DNA of 64,000 nucleotides, taken from NCBI GenBank assembly GCA_014549065.1, contig JACDOX010000009.1, forward strand, positions 976,453 to 1,040,452. The letters are read 5' to 3'. The first letter of the stretch is position 1. Each line of letters begins with the position of its first letter. Of the stretch, positions 38,801-51,400 are shown piece by piece. This DNA comes from Cardinalis cardinalis (lineage: Eukaryota; Chordata; Aves; Passeriformes; Cardinalidae). The notes under the pieces were generated by a model that was given only the letters and a program-made list of their open reading frames with translations, made no database searches and had not been told where the DNA came from. Made by a program: the position numbers and the translations under genes.

Positions 38801-38960
38801 ACAATTAGTCTTATTTATGAAAAATTAAAGTATTCGCTTTCTTAGCAAGATTTATAGTCAGACCAATTTGGAACTTGGAAAATTGCCTAGCCCTTTTATG
38901 AGAACTAGCATTTGCATTGCTAACAGTCTCATAATTATCTTTTCTTTTGGGGAAATGAAG
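35864..38960 (+). other. NEBL: NEBL intron, 3.1 kb
   Basis: Noncoding. A GC-richer patch at about 36590-37240 has short open frames on both strands but no recognisable product. No transposable element was identified. Confidence 0.75.
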
Positions 38961-39053
38961 GTGTTTTATAAGAAGGAAGTAGGAGCTGGCACAGCTGTAA
39001 AAGATACTCCAGAGATTGAAAGAGTAAAGAAGAATCAACAGAATATTAGTTCG
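38961..39053 (+). CDS. NEBL: NEBL nebulin-repeat exon 12 of window
   Basis: 31 codons, phase 0-0. The acceptor is purine-rich and weak (ggggaaatgaag); the donor is gtaagt. The product starts VFYKKEVGAGTAVKDTPEIE and ends NQQNISS. By memory it equals the human unit except for one S-to-T change, the best conserved unit in the window. It is the first of the short 31-residue C-terminal repeats. Confidence 0.97.
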
Positions 39054-42000
39054 GTAAGTGCTATTATCATAAATTATTCTTATGTGAGTAAAAGGTGGAG
39101 CAATTTTTTATTTTACCATTTTGTTTACTAAAAAGTTCTTCATTTTCATATCACACATCTCGTTCAAATAGTTGTCCACTGGATTTTGTATATAGAGCTC
39201 TACTCTAGCACAGCTAGAACGCCCCTCTGCTGTAGTACTTCTGTGTCCAAAGGTAGAGAGTCTAACTGAAACATTAAGAAAAATAAGAAAATATTTTAAC
39301 TAAACATTTGAGGAAAGTGTTTTATTCAAAGTTTGTTGATAGGAAAACTTCTCACTCTCAGGAGTGAGNAATATGAGGTGCCTTTCCCCATATGACAGAC
39401 CGAACAGCAGTTGTATTTGCAGGTTAGAAAAATACCATATGACAAAAGAGAAAATCTGTCATGTTTTGTTAGAGATTGCATGTATTGCATAAGACTTGAT
39501 ACAGTTTTTACTTCAAGATGAGAAAAACTATGTCCAGATTCCACCTATGTGAAAAGGTGGAGAGTTGGGTCTTTACGTGCTGGTCACAAGTTGACCTGTG
39601 GATCTGATGAGATTAGTTCTGAATTGATGTTGTTTATCTAAGGATGCCCAATGTCTTTGGTACTTTAATAGGCAGATCAAAATAAAATATNAAAATGAAT
39701 GTTTTCTTCAAATAATACATCATCTTTTGCTAAATATGTGGCAAAACTTGGAAAAAACCTGGAAAGTGACTGCCAAGCAGCAAAACCCTTGTAAATGTGC
39801 TGTTCATTTCCTTGTTATATTTGATGGGGACTCCTCTTGGGCAATTTTTATGTTTGTGACATGACTTTTATAATTATTAGATTTTTTTTAAAGTAAAGTT
39901 TAAAAATAATGTATAGACATGATACTATGTTGTGTTTAAGTATTAGTTAAAATATGAATTAGGGTCTCTGGACACTTATTCTCATAGAATTTCATTGTTT
40001 ATTGAATAGTGTTAAACACTTAATTTCCCACCAAAGTAAGGTCAGTAGAGAATTTCCAAAAATTTTTGAAAAGCTCTTATTTTCCTTAATTTTTTTTTCT
40101 GCTCTATCTATCACTATTCNTCTTGTCATTTTGAGTCACAGTGCAAGCTATCATGTGTCCTAAATCCTGAAATAGTTGGATATTGAACAGTTGAAACCTG
40201 CTGGTTGGGAAGCTGTTGATTTTCTTGATTTGAGGGTGAGGGTTTTTTTTGTTTCTTTGTTTAGTTTTTTTGTTGTTATTTTGCTTTTAAATTTCCAATT
40301 ACCACAGACATTTATTTCAAGAGTAGTCACACTGAAAGGAGAAGTCTTCCTCTAATGCTTTTTCACAGTACATTTCAAAGTGAAATGGAAAAATAGTGTA
40401 CACTGTTCTTGCTGTTTTAGAAATCCTAAGCAGTGATGAAGAGGGAAAAATGAAAAGTTGATAAGTATGCTAGTAAACACATTTGAGGAAAAACCTACCA
40501 CGGGAAGTACAAAATGCATTAGTGATGTAGTGGTNCTATGTAAATAGCATGGCCTTTACCTTGCTAGTCTTTGTGTAGAGTCAATGTTTTACAAAAGGTA
40601 TTTTATTACATATAGTGTACTTGAAATTACTTTAGTCTTGTATAATATCTCTTAGAGGTGTAGCATGCCAAATTTAAAGGCAATGTACAAGAATGTTTCA
40701 AATTACATGTCAGTGAGAGGGAAATTATATTGTGCAGTACGAGGGAAATTGTATTGTGTAATTTACAGGAGTCCCAAAGGAAGGGTAAATTACACCAATT
40801 CTGAATCCATTAGATTTAAATGTTTTACACATATTTTTGAATTTAGCCAGAAGAACTTGGGACAACCTTAAAACTATTTTCTGGGCTAAACAAAACTAGT
40901 ATGTGAAGCAAATTTGCACTGAAAGAAACACCAGGGGATCCNAAATAACAATTACGGTACAACCAACCACACAAAAAAGTCCATTGAATCATGTTCTGAA
41001 AGTGATCAGATTCTTCCAGACTACATGTGTAGGAGGAAAACATAAGAATGGTGTTTTCAAAGCCTAAAATACAAGGTGGTGACAGCCAAGGAGGTTGAGG
41101 TTACCTCACCTGTTGTGATCATTGGTTTGGANGAAGCCAAGATCTCACAGAACTTTCAAAACAAGCCACAGACCCGTGGGCTGTAGCTGAATTCAGAGGA
41201 GAAGCTACAAATAACTAAAGACTTTTTAAAAACTTGTTTATATTGTGGGGCAGGCAGGGTTGGACACAGCTCTAGGAAGAATTGCTTTGGGAGAATCTAT
41301 TTGTGTTTTTGTTAGTGTGAAATCTGTGAGGAAACCCCTGTGGTATGTCAGTCAATACCACAAAGCTGGGGTCTTNTTAAAATTCAAGTAACAGACATTT
41401 TGCAGCATTTTAAGGATGAGTAGCACTGCCAATTCTTAAACTTTCCTAATAGTCTCTATTAAAAGACCCTTTTTTCTAGTGCTATAGTGTTTTTGCCAGT
41501 CCGAAGCTGTCTGGACTGTGATTTTCCATTCCTGGTCTGTACTTNGGTTTTGTTTATTTATAAATTTCAGTCAAAGCAGCTTCCAAGTATGAGCTTAGAG
41601 GAAAACAAGTTGTTTTGTCTGTGCTATGAAATTGGGCATTCTCCAGAAGTANCATGTCTTGAGAAGAGAGTTGAAAATTAAATGTTAGGAAAAAACCAGT
41701 AAATATCTGACAGCACCTGCAAAGGCTTCAACAGTGCAGACAACTACATCCTCAGCTGTGCGTCCCATGTGTTTTTAAAGAAATTCAATGAGACTTTGAA
41801 GCCATCCACCCTTTTAGGAACACCTAAAAGGCTTGGTCTGTGAAATGGACTGGTAGACTCCGTAGCAAGTAAATAGTAAGACCAAGTAATTTTCAAAGTC
41901 GTGTTTATCTCCAAGTAGTGTATGCAGCACCCCAATTATGGTGAAAATAGCCACAATCCCATGTAATGTATATTCCCACTGTAAGAGTTTTAGTACACGA

Positions 42001-42231
42001 GAATTGTTTTAAGCACTCTCTGCTGCATTGCATCAAAAAAGATGCATGAGAGACCCTAGCAAACTGTTTTAGAAATTAAATATAACTGTTGCTTTTAAGG
42101 CAATGGTGTTAGTAGATGTGGTCTAGTAGTGCAGTATGTGTATGTGCAAGAGTATAAAGTGATAGATGTGTTTTAGTGCCTATCTCTCTTTTCTTCAAAT
42201 TGATAGTCTTTTTGTAATATCTATTGTGCAG
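39054..42231 (+). other. NEBL: NEBL intron, 3.2 kb
   Basis: Noncoding. Contains two imperfect tandem copies of a 24-base unit (40717-40740 and 40741-40764, starting gagggaaatt). No mobile element was recognised. Confidence 0.8.
40717..40764. repeat. Two-copy 24-base tandem repeat
   Basis: Both copies start gagggaaatt and continue with ATTGTG-like sequence; they differ in the last few bases. A small local duplication without other signs of function. Confidence 0.6.
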
Positions 42232-42324
42232 ATTAAATACAAGGAGGAAATTCGGCGTGCAACAACTATTTCTGATCCACCTGAACTAAGGAGAGTTAAG
42301 GAAAACCAGAAGAATATCAGTAAT
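42232..42324 (+). CDS. NEBL: NEBL nebulin-repeat exon 13 of window
   Basis: 31 codons, phase 0-0. The acceptor is tctattgtgcag. The donor gtgtgc is weak and follows a T. The product starts IKYKEEIRRATTISDPPELR and ends NQKNISN. ISDPPEL[KR]RVKENQKNISN is diagnostic for this nebulette unit (human recalled). Skipping the next exon would join its NISN to IHYR of the 44807 exon in frame. Confidence 0.96.
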
Positions 42325-42742
42325 GTGTGCCCCATTTTCATTTCTTGCACAATTCTTTCTGCTGTATTAAATGTGATTGTGTCTTGGTGAATATGCCTGT
42401 GGTGTTTGTGCTATGTTCTGTTTGTCCAAAAAGACCAATTTAATCAATTAATGGTAATAATTGATTNTCATAATTATNATAATAATGATAATTCCTCAGC
42501 CTTGCACTTTGATTCATAAGAATGAGAGTGAAGTATTCCTGTTGAAATAACAATTGTCTGTGTTTGAAATAGAAGAGCTGCGAGAGGGTGAGTACTAAGT
42601 ATTGTGTGGGAAGATGGGATTGNTTATTAAGGAATGGTACTTTCCATCCAAATGCAATGTACTCTGTAGTGATGTCTAGCACGCTTAGGTATTTCTATTA
42701 CTTGGAAATCTCTGTTGTAATATCTTCTGACATGTTTGCTAG
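42325..42742 (+). other. NEBL: NEBL intron, 0.4 kb
   Basis: Short noncoding intron with several Ns. Nothing recognised. Confidence 0.8.
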
Positions 42743-42835
42743 GTTCAGTACAAAGAACAGCTCTGCAAAGCTACGCCCATGAGTGTCACCCCTGAAATGG
42801 AAAGGGTCAAGAGGAATCAAGAGAATGTCAGCATG
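42743..42835 (+). CDS. NEBL: NEBL nebulin-repeat exon 14 of window, donor site defective
   Basis: 31 codons, open, phase 0 at the acceptor (acatgtttgctag). The product starts VQYKEQLCKATPMSVTPEME and ends NQENVSM, close to human LQYKEQNYKATPVSMTPE (recalled). At the expected end the sequence is atg-ggaagttg: GG replaces GT. The paralogous exon at 44807 ends tcg-gcaagttg, so the ancestral donor here may have been GCAAGT or GTAAGT. A fallback donor GTAATT at 42863 would add nine open codons and keep phase 0; GT at 42840 would break the frame. The exon may be skipped, extended, or affected by a base error. Confidence 0.8.
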
Positions 42836-44806
42836 GGAAGTTGCTATNCTTTAATACTTTGTGTAATTTTTGGGTGTGGAAGATGAATACGAAGTTCTGC
42901 ATTCTGAAACTATGCCTTTCCTTTAATCTGGGGGAAACTAATGTATTGTAATGTGTTCAAATTCAAGGAATGGAATTACTTGAAAATCTCTTAGTAAGCA
43001 ATTGTGAGAAGGCTTTGCTTGGTTTGGGAAATGGCAGGTGAACCATCGCATATTCTATTATGGAAATGGCTGCAATGCTTTGAGATGTTATTCTCTTCCT
43101 TGGATATTTGCAGAAAATTTTGACCCTTCTTTTTTTTTTTTTTTTTTTTTAACAAAATATCTGTTTCCAGTTTTTTTTTTTTTTGCTTTGTGAGAAATTA
43201 GCTACAGTTGTGCTCAAACTTCTGCTCCCTTACCTTACCTGTCTCCTTCTGGTTCCTCAGTAACCTCCCATCAGCATTTAGTATTTAATGGCTGAGATAA
43301 CCATTTGCAGGGGGACAGAGAAGGCAGCAAGGACTGGAGCATGCTACTGCCTTCCTGCACTGATGAAGTTGCACCCTCTTTATGAGTGCATGAGAGACCA
43401 GGCACTCTCCTCCCTGAGAGCTGCCATCAGCAGCTGTGGGTCATGGGTCCACAAACAGCTACAGTGTTTCCCTGGATGCTTTCTGCTGCATTCACCAAAA
43501 TAATTTTGAGTCACAATTTTCAAGAATTCTGTCCCTCTAACTCAACTTCTAGATTACTGTTGATATATCTAGCTTTCCTAAAANGTATTCTATTCAAAAA
43601 TTGCTTTCCCCTTTTTCAAACCAGCCTGTCTAGTATTTCTACTCACACTGTTGTTTACTCTTCACCAATTTTTGCATTGTGAAAATTTCACTGGAAAGTT
43701 TAAATTCTTTTCAAGTCACTGGAATAGCTTTGAGTGAAGATTCATTAACTTCAGCCATTTCTAGAAACATTAATTCTTGAATATTCATTTTACCTTTATA
43801 AATGTTAATTTGCAAGTCTAATCCATTTAAAAGCTTACCAGAGTTTTAGTAAGACATTAATTTTTCAATTGGAANACATTGGTGTGGACAGACCAAAATT
43901 GTGCTGTGCTGGAAGACAATTGCTTAGGCAATATTTGCCTTACANCCACAGTGCACTGCAGAATTATGGAGCACAATGTATCTGCACAGTTAACCTTACC
44001 ACTTAAACCCAAGAGCTTGCTTTTGTATGGACGCATTTATTTTGCATAAAAATATATGAATTGGTATGAATTTGTTGCCAGAATCTGTTACTAAATATTT
44101 ACCATATCTGACTTCCCAGCATGTGGGGCTNGAGTTAACACTAGATTGCTTGGTCTATCAAAGCCACATCCTGTCCTGATCTGCTTTAGATCCTGATCCA
44201 GCCTTGGGTGTGCATTTAGTTAATGCAATGTGTTTGGTTTCAGAGTGATGAAGGGGATATTCCTACAATACATTTAAATAAATACATGGTGAAATTAGGC
44301 TGGATTCAATTGGCACTTGTCTGATGTACTGCAACCTCTGTGTTTAATCACCTTTGAATAAGTAATGTATAGAATTTAGAACATAGATGGAGAACTTATA
44401 GAATTTCTGTGTCTTGACAAATATGTATTTACAGTGGACCTTTCTGAAATTCATTTTTTCATATGCTCTGCTGGCCTTTACTGCATTACATGTGGCTTAA
44501 CCCCATTCCAAATACGAGTTATTTCTCTGTAGAGCCAAGGACCAGCCTGTTAAATGCCAGATATTGTGTGCATAAGTGGGTATATATCCACAGAAATGCT
44601 TTAATAAACAGCTTGTGCATTAAAAAAAATTCAAGGTTTTATCTTTCAAAAATCAAGTTTTATAGACTGTAATAAACTTCAGATGCATTTTAGCTTTTCT
44701 GTTGTTTCCTGGATGACCTTTGAAGTCATGCATTTTTATATAAAACAAGGTTATATTGCTATACCTGAAATAGTATGAATATATATTTTATTCTGTTAAA
44801 TAATAG
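42836..44806 (+). other. NEBL: NEBL intron, 2.0 kb
   Basis: Noncoding. Begins with the abnormal GGAAGT and holds two T runs (43130-43150 and 43171-43184). A further ISDPPEL-type unit was looked for here and not found. Confidence 0.75.
43130..43184. repeat. Two poly-T tracts
   Basis: 21 T at 43130-43150 and 14 T at 43171-43184, separated by 20 bases ending ctgtttccag. Simple repeat; no retroposon body recognised beside it. Confidence 0.8.
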
Positions 44807-44899
44807 ATTCACTACAGAGAGCAGCCTGGCAAAGCTACTGCTGTGAGTGTCACGCCTGAGATGGAGAGAGTCAGGAAGAATCAAGATAATATCAGCTCG
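44807..44899 (+). CDS. NEBL: NEBL nebulin-repeat exon 15 of window, GC donor
   Basis: 31 codons, phase 0-0. The acceptor is ctgttaaataatag. The intron starts gcaagt, a GC donor with otherwise perfect consensus. The product starts IHYREQPGKATAVSVTPEME and ends NQDNISS, matching human VYYRGQLGRATTLSVTPEME (recalled). It is a paralogue of the 42743 exon (same KAT..SVTPEMERV frame). GC-AG introns are a known minor class, so this exon is taken as functional. Confidence 0.94.
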
Positions 44900-47088
44900 G
44901 CAAGTTGTTTGAATCTTTTTGTCATTTAGATTTTTCAGTTGCTGTAGAAATATAAACATGGATATGCTCTTCCTTTTAGATTTGCTATGTCAAAGAAAGC
45001 CAACTACATCATTCACTGATGAGATATTGGTTTTGTTCTTTGAGGACATGGACTGCATATATGTGCAACAAACATATTCAGGGTTGTCTGGTTATTTTTG
45101 CTAAAAAAGTGAGTGGTTGTNTTGGTGTCATTATTTTTCAAGGAGAGAGTTACTAGAGGTCAGTCATTCTTTGCAGTAAAGAAAAAAATGAAACGAGAAT
45201 TTAATTCTCAATGCAAATGTCTTTTTTTTTTTTGTGATTCAAGACATGGAAATGTCCATTCCATTCTGTGACATGCCACCTCTGTTAGAGCTGAGNAGTT
45301 CTAAATAGGTCCCATTGCTAAATACTAAAGAGTAAGATCATATCTATTTCTTGGTTTTTATGGTAATAAAATGTAATTGCTACTAAAGTAGTGTAAGAAG
45401 GAGNAGACAATTCTATTAAGAAACAAGGAAAAAGTGCAAAAAGCCTGATGGAGTAAAGGATAAGACCAGTTACNTTGCAGTCTGTCCTCAACACTGAAAC
45501 AAAATCCATGGCAAAGTCANTGCAGATGGTAAATAGAAGAGGTTTCATGCAGAATCACTGTGTCAGAAGAGAATTACAAATAATGAACACCTGAGAACTG
45601 AATGTAGGAGTGAAAAGTAGGTTGGATTTATCAGGGAATATGTCTAAGGACAAAGGAATGGAACCTGACATTGTAACTGCATATATCTTAATCATGTTCT
45701 TAAAATGCTNATGAATATTTACCAAAGTCAATTATTTTTGAGGTGTATAGTTGAAAATGAGAGGAAAATCTCACAACAGTTCTAGTCTTTAAATAATTTT
45801 TTAATTTGTGAAAATTAAATGTGTTTCTCCAAGTGACTCATTCACTTTGTTTCTCAAGACTTACAGGGATAAAAACTCCTCTATGTTAATGAGAAAGATA
45901 AAAATCAACCTATGTTGACTGTAATTATTCTATCCAGAAAATGCCTTATATTCAAAAGCATATGTAGCTGAATATATTTTATAAGAGAATTTACTATTTA
46001 ATTAAGAAGGCTTTGAAGAATATGCAGTACCATATATTTTTGTTTCTCACATNTTACTTCAAACTTACCTATGAAACACAGATACCAAGATACATATTTT
46101 CATGGGTGTGCTTTCTTAGCCAATATATAATCTTAAGGAGGGTTAGACAGTTTCAATACATGGTTTTTCTCATCACAAACNCATGTTGAAATAGGTTTGC
46201 ATGACTCATTCAAGAGGTAATAAATGCTTGGAGTGTGAATACGTAGGTAAATCTAGAATATTAACTAACACNGTGCACAGGTCACTGTGCGATGTAGAGC
46301 TAAGAGAGGCTGTTGGTAGAAGAACTCAACAAGACAGAAAAAACTGTAAGAGTACTCACTCCCAAACCAATAAGTAGGTTCAGCTACTTTCACTGTTTTA
46401 GGATTTTGGGTGGGTTTTTTTTTCTTATTTTTAACAGATAATTAACCTTATATCTTTACTAGTCTGTATAATGCCACAAAACAAGCTAATCAGGAGAAAT
46501 GAGATGTAAGAGATTCAGTATTTACTGATGCACAAAACCCAGAGGCCAAACATTTGTTTAGGAAACAAAATATTTAGATTCTTCCCAGACATGTTGCTTT
46601 GTGCTGCTAGTAAAGACTAGCTAGTGAATGGGAGTTATAAGCCTTCCAAAGAATTAATCCTCTTGTAAGAATTGAATTCCCTGGGCTTCTCAGGTAATCC
46701 TAGTCCCACCGACTCTGTGTCTGTCTNGGTAATAAGGAGGTAGTTTATGATCAGTTTTGAAGGATGTTCTAAGTGACAGTGGTGTTTTCTTAGTGTTTAT
46801 CTTATTTTTCAGTTGATAAATGAATTATTTCCCTTATGTCATTCAAACAGTCACAAATTTCAGCTTTTAAATAAATACTTTATTTTGAGTGAGAGATTGA
46901 TGGAATAAATGTGCCTTTTGGCCTTACCAATGTACAAGTTCATCTGTATCCTTGCTGTGAAATAATTTACTGGCACATGAATTAAAGAACTGTTGGGCAT
47001 TGTGGTTTGGAAAGGTGCTGATGATTCTCACCATCCTTCCTACTGTAAGCAAAAAAAATTCCCCTGTGCTGTTGTTGCTGTTTTTCAG
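44900..47088 (+). other. NEBL: NEBL intron, 2.2 kb
   Basis: Noncoding AT-rich sequence starting with GC. No mobile element or RNA gene recognised. Ns are relatively frequent at 45120-46270. Confidence 0.8.
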
Positions 47089-47193
47089 GTCAAGTACAGC
47101 AGTGATCAGAGGCAGATGAAAGGTAGACGTACTGTGCTTCTAGACACACCTGAGCTAAGGCATGTCAAAGAAACACAAAACAACATCTCAATG
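47089..47193 (+). CDS. NEBL: NEBL nebulin-repeat exon 16 of window
   Basis: 35 codons, phase 0-0. The acceptor is gttgctgtttttcag and the donor gtaggg. The product starts VKYSSDQRQMKGRRTVLLDT and ends TQNNISM. It matches human VKYTQDHKQMKGRPSLILDT (recalled), with LRHVKETQNNIS against MRHVKEAQNHIS. The YK of the motif is YS here. Confidence 0.96.
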
Positions 47194-48309
47194 GTAGGGT
47201 ACTTTCTTCCTGTGACTAGAGCCTTCTAAGGAATGGCACTTGACTTCCACTGGATTTTGCCTTCCCTTAATATAGGTAACTAATGAAACTCTCTCCTCAG
47301 GTATGGAAGGAATATTTTATTCTTACGCCTGTAGAGGGAGTGTTTGCTAACTGCATAGNAGTGTGATGAACATTTTCAAAATACTAATAAACAGTTTTCT
47401 AACAGTTAAATGTCCGTTCTTTTGGTTTTCTTTTTCTTTAAAAATGTACACACATCATTTGAGCATCACAATTTCACTGGATTAGGTGACACACTTCACC
47501 TTGTGCCTGTGCATGTTCCTGGTTTCTGCGTGACTTTGGTTCTTGGAATGAGTTGTTTTGTGTGCATCAGCTTGTGTGAGAATGTTTGTCAATTTAATGA
47601 ATTGATGATTAAGTTATTTATAATGTAAATATGCATAATCAGCAGTACTACCTTTATAACTCTTACTAATACTGGGGTTTTGTTCCAACACTTGGTGCTG
47701 TTACACTTTCTGCTCTAATTTCNTTTTTTCTAATATTTTCTTTTAAAGCAGGCAGTTTAGAATAACTGTTGTTNTTTCTAAAACATATTTTTAAAGCCAG
47801 CTGATGTATGGTAAAACAAAAGGGCAAAGTATACATTTTGTGTGATACTGTGCAAGTAGTCAAAATTATCAGTGAGTGAAAATNCTTGAGTTCTTTAGAA
47901 CTACTACTGCTGGAATATTTTTACTGACAGATGTATTTGTCTGCATCAGTAGACAGCTATCCTGTCTTAAAGAAGAANGCAATGCACCAGATGACCTCCT
48001 GAGGGCAGGGCTGTTTTGTGTCCTGTGTGATAGTAAGATGAGTCTTTGCTGCTTAAGCTAGTGCCTAATTCAGTATCAATGGACAAGAAATGCAAAACTG
48101 ATAATAAAANATCATAAAAACTAGTTAAGGTGATAGAAAATACTTGGCTGGCCATCCAGCCTATCTCATGTGTATAACAATTCTGTTATGGTGCAAAGTC
48201 AAAGTATATGAGTGCCTCATAAGCCAGACATATATGTATTCCTGCACAGAATAACCATTTGCTGTCAATTGCAACCTGGGGAAAAATGTAATTCTCCTTN
48301 TTTTCCTAG
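47194..48309 (+). other. NEBL: NEBL intron, 1.1 kb
   Basis: Noncoding. The LIM-nebulette-specific repeat exon (ending TQEQISN in human, recalled) was looked for here and is absent. Nothing else seen. Confidence 0.8.
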
Positions 48310-48481
48310 GTAAAATATCATGAAGATTTTGAGAAGACAAAGGGCAGAGGCTTCACCCCAGTGGTAGATGATCCTATAACAGAGCGTGTACGAAAAAACA
48401 CCCAAATTGTGAGTGATGCAGCATACAAAGGTGTGCATCCACATATCGTTGAAATGGACAGAAGACCTGGAATAATTGTTG
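48310..48481 (+). CDS. NEBL: NEBL last repeat exon, shared with LIM-nebulette
   Basis: 172 bases, phase 0 at the start and phase 1 at the end. The acceptor is ttttttcctag and the donor gtaagc. The product starts VKYHEDFEKTKGRGFTPVVD, contains NTQIVSDAAYKG with a complete SDxxYK inside the exon, and ends EMDRRPGIIV plus one base. By memory it is almost identical to human nebulette and to the LASP2/LIM-nebulette isoform, which shares it. The frame stays open for 37 codons into the intron, which I consider chance. Confidence 0.98.
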
Positions 48482-51400
48482 GTAAGCTGTTAAATACTGT
48501 TGTTTTTGAAGGCATGGTGGGGAAGATAAAAGCCCCTGTTTGTGCTCTCCAGATTACATTTTCTCTCTTTTCTCAGCATGAAACTAATGGTTGAGCTGCA
48601 GGTTCCATGTCAGCTTCTAGAGAAGTCATAATGGGAATGAATGGGAGATATANTGTTATTTGATCTATAACATTAAAAAAATATGGGTAGTTGTTACTAT
48701 TACTTTAAACTTGAATTTTGACTCTAAAAGGAAGGTCAAAGTTTTACAATTGTACACAAAAGAAAGATTATTAAAACTGATTCTGCAAGCTGTCAATGTT
48801 TAAATTTTGCAGGCCAATTTGAAATTTCCCTTTCTGTCAGTTACTAATTTCTTCAGAACTGCACATATCTATTTACCTTGTGTTTCATAATTTCACACAG
48901 CTTTTAAAATACTTCAAGCTGTAATTCATCACTAGCTCATTAGATCTCTGATAAGCCAACTACCAGTGTTGAGAAGTGATGTTCTGAAAGATAGCCCAAG
49001 ATAAGGATGGGTGTTCAAGGGGTAGAATACAGATTAAATTCAAATGTAAAGACAAGGTATTGCATAAAGGTATTATTTGGCATAACCATAATGAGCTCTG
49101 TTTTAAAATCAAAGNGGATATTTGAAATTGCTGAAAAGTCAGCAAGTCTGCTATGGCAAAGGAAGCAGTAATATNTTTTTTCCTTCTCATTTCCTTTTGT
49201 TTTTTGTGTGTCCCATTTATGTTTCTTCTGTGCTTTGCAGCCATGATCCCCAGAGAATCTGCGTACAAAAAAAGCCATACTGAGATAGCACTCTAAAATT
49301 CCTCATATATAGTGATAACAGTGAGGCTGACTTTAAGTTTGCNTCTCAAAACCCAGAGAAATTCCAGGCAAAATGGACACATAGTTGTTGGTCACATAGG
49401 CCATCCTCCTGCCTACAGCAAGGTTAACTATGTTATTCTTGGCAGATACTTTTTCAGTCTGTTCCTTAAAGTCTCTGAATAAGTCTCCCCCACANAAGGA
49501 AGTTTATTTCTTTCCTTTTTTGTTGCCATCCTTTATGTGTCTGTAGCTACAGTATATGAGAAGGGGTTTCCCAAAAGTGTGTGTTAAGAGAGCCCTGCCT
49601 GGGGCAGGTGCTGCTGATCTTCCATCACTGCTCACTTTCATAGTTGTGGTGCAGCCAAAGAAAAAGAAAAAGGCTTCTGTGAAATTGCAGTGTAACTTTG
49701 TTTGCAATTTGCTCTTTAGTGTATGCTACAAGCCTCCTGCTCTCTGCTGCATTGCATGTGTGCTGTAGACCTGTGTAAGAACCATGTGTGCAATCCCATG
49801 TTCAGCAGCTGAAGCCTTGCTAGGACAAGCAGATTGGAATGAAGGACATCGCTGAGATAGATTTGTGAGCTGTAAGGACTGAAATATATATAATTATTTA
49901 TCATCTAAAAATACTCCAGTATCAAAACACAAAGAAATTCTTAATTTCCCATGCCNGCCAAACAGCAAAAATTGTACAGCTATTTAAAGGAAAAAGGCCA
50001 TGACTACTTCAGCTACAGCTTTTTTGGGAATTAAATTGCAATTATAATATCTACTTGTTCAAGAAGAGGCAGTGAGCTCCCTGCTCATGAAATGTCCTTG
50101 GCAGCTCAAAAAAAATTTTGCAAACTGAAAAACTTACTTAGGACTCTGGTGAGTATTTTTTGTAGCTGTAAATTGTTCAGCCAGTTAGGAAAAGTGTGTC
50201 AGAATCCCTCTGGTTGATTTTTAATGTATTATTGGTGAAACTAGAGCTACTCTTTCAAATGCCTGGCTGCTAAAATTAATGACACTGTTCTGGCAAATAG
50301 ACACTAGTTTTAACCCTACTAAGCTATTCTAAACCCATCAAGATAAATTGATGCTGGTGAGCTTTGGATCTGTTACTAAAGAGAAACCACAATTCTCACA
50401 TGAATATAAGGATATTTTACCTTGGCAAAAACTACCAGGGAATGAAAACTCTTTTGTGTTATATACTGCCAAGATTCTGATTCTAGGTATGGTATTTCAG
50501 GCTACAGAGATGGATAAAATCAATACAAATCAATGACTCTTGCANTGGTGCTGCCATGAAGCCATACTTATATTTTCACTTGCTAAGGCATGATCGAACA
50601 GGNCAGTTGGGCATTCACCAATTCCCCTACCCCTTCTCATGCCTGTCAGTACTTTATGTAGATGCATAATTTATCTCCATTAGGACTAACATATTGTTTA
50701 TCAAAAAACTTTGAGTTAGCTCTAATTTATCTTGTCAGGAAGGAGTTAGCACTACGCCTCACCTTATGGGAGTTGTGGTAGATAAAGTGTAATGTACATA
50801 CATTGAATGTATGCTAAAGCCATGGGATTAATTTTGTTAGCTCTGTCCTTTCCATTGCATCTAGGCTATTAATCATTTGAAACATGTAATATTTGGGGTC
50901 CTCACTGTCCTACTTTGCCTACAACCCATTACTTAGCTTGGTACCTCTCAAACCAGCAAAAGAACAAAGCTGGGAAGACAGTTTTTTTCCTGCTTCCAGT
51001 ATATGGAGTAAATCTTGCAGCCAGGTCTGCCCAAGAAGAAACTNTAGTAAAAAAGTGTGATCTGGTAGATTTGTGCTGTGACTGATTATATTTTACATCA
51101 AGGTTTTAGTTGAAATTGGTTTGAAGAGATTAAAAGATTTAATTATTTTAGACNTATCAGATATCATAGAATCATTTAGATTGGCCAAGACCATTAGAAC
51201 CATCAAATGCAACCATTAACCCAGGACTGTCAANCCTACCACAAAACCATGTCCTNAAGCATCATGTCAACACATCTTTTAAATACCTCCAAGGATGGTA
51301 ACTCAGCCACTTCCATGGGCAGCCTGTTCCAGTGCTTGACAAGCCTTTCAGGAACCTTTTCCTAATATCCAATACATAAGCCTCCCCTGGNACACTTGGG

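Noticed and set aside
42836..44806. Possible extra ISDPPEL-type repeat unit between the two SVTPEME exons
   Set aside because: No such sequence was found, and I am not sure enough of the human unit order to call it a loss.
48361..48594. Reading frame of the 48310 exon stays open 37 codons into the intron, a possible alternative C-terminus
   Set aside because: An open run of that length is fairly likely by chance, the donor gtaagc is good, and no polyadenylation site stands out right after the stop.
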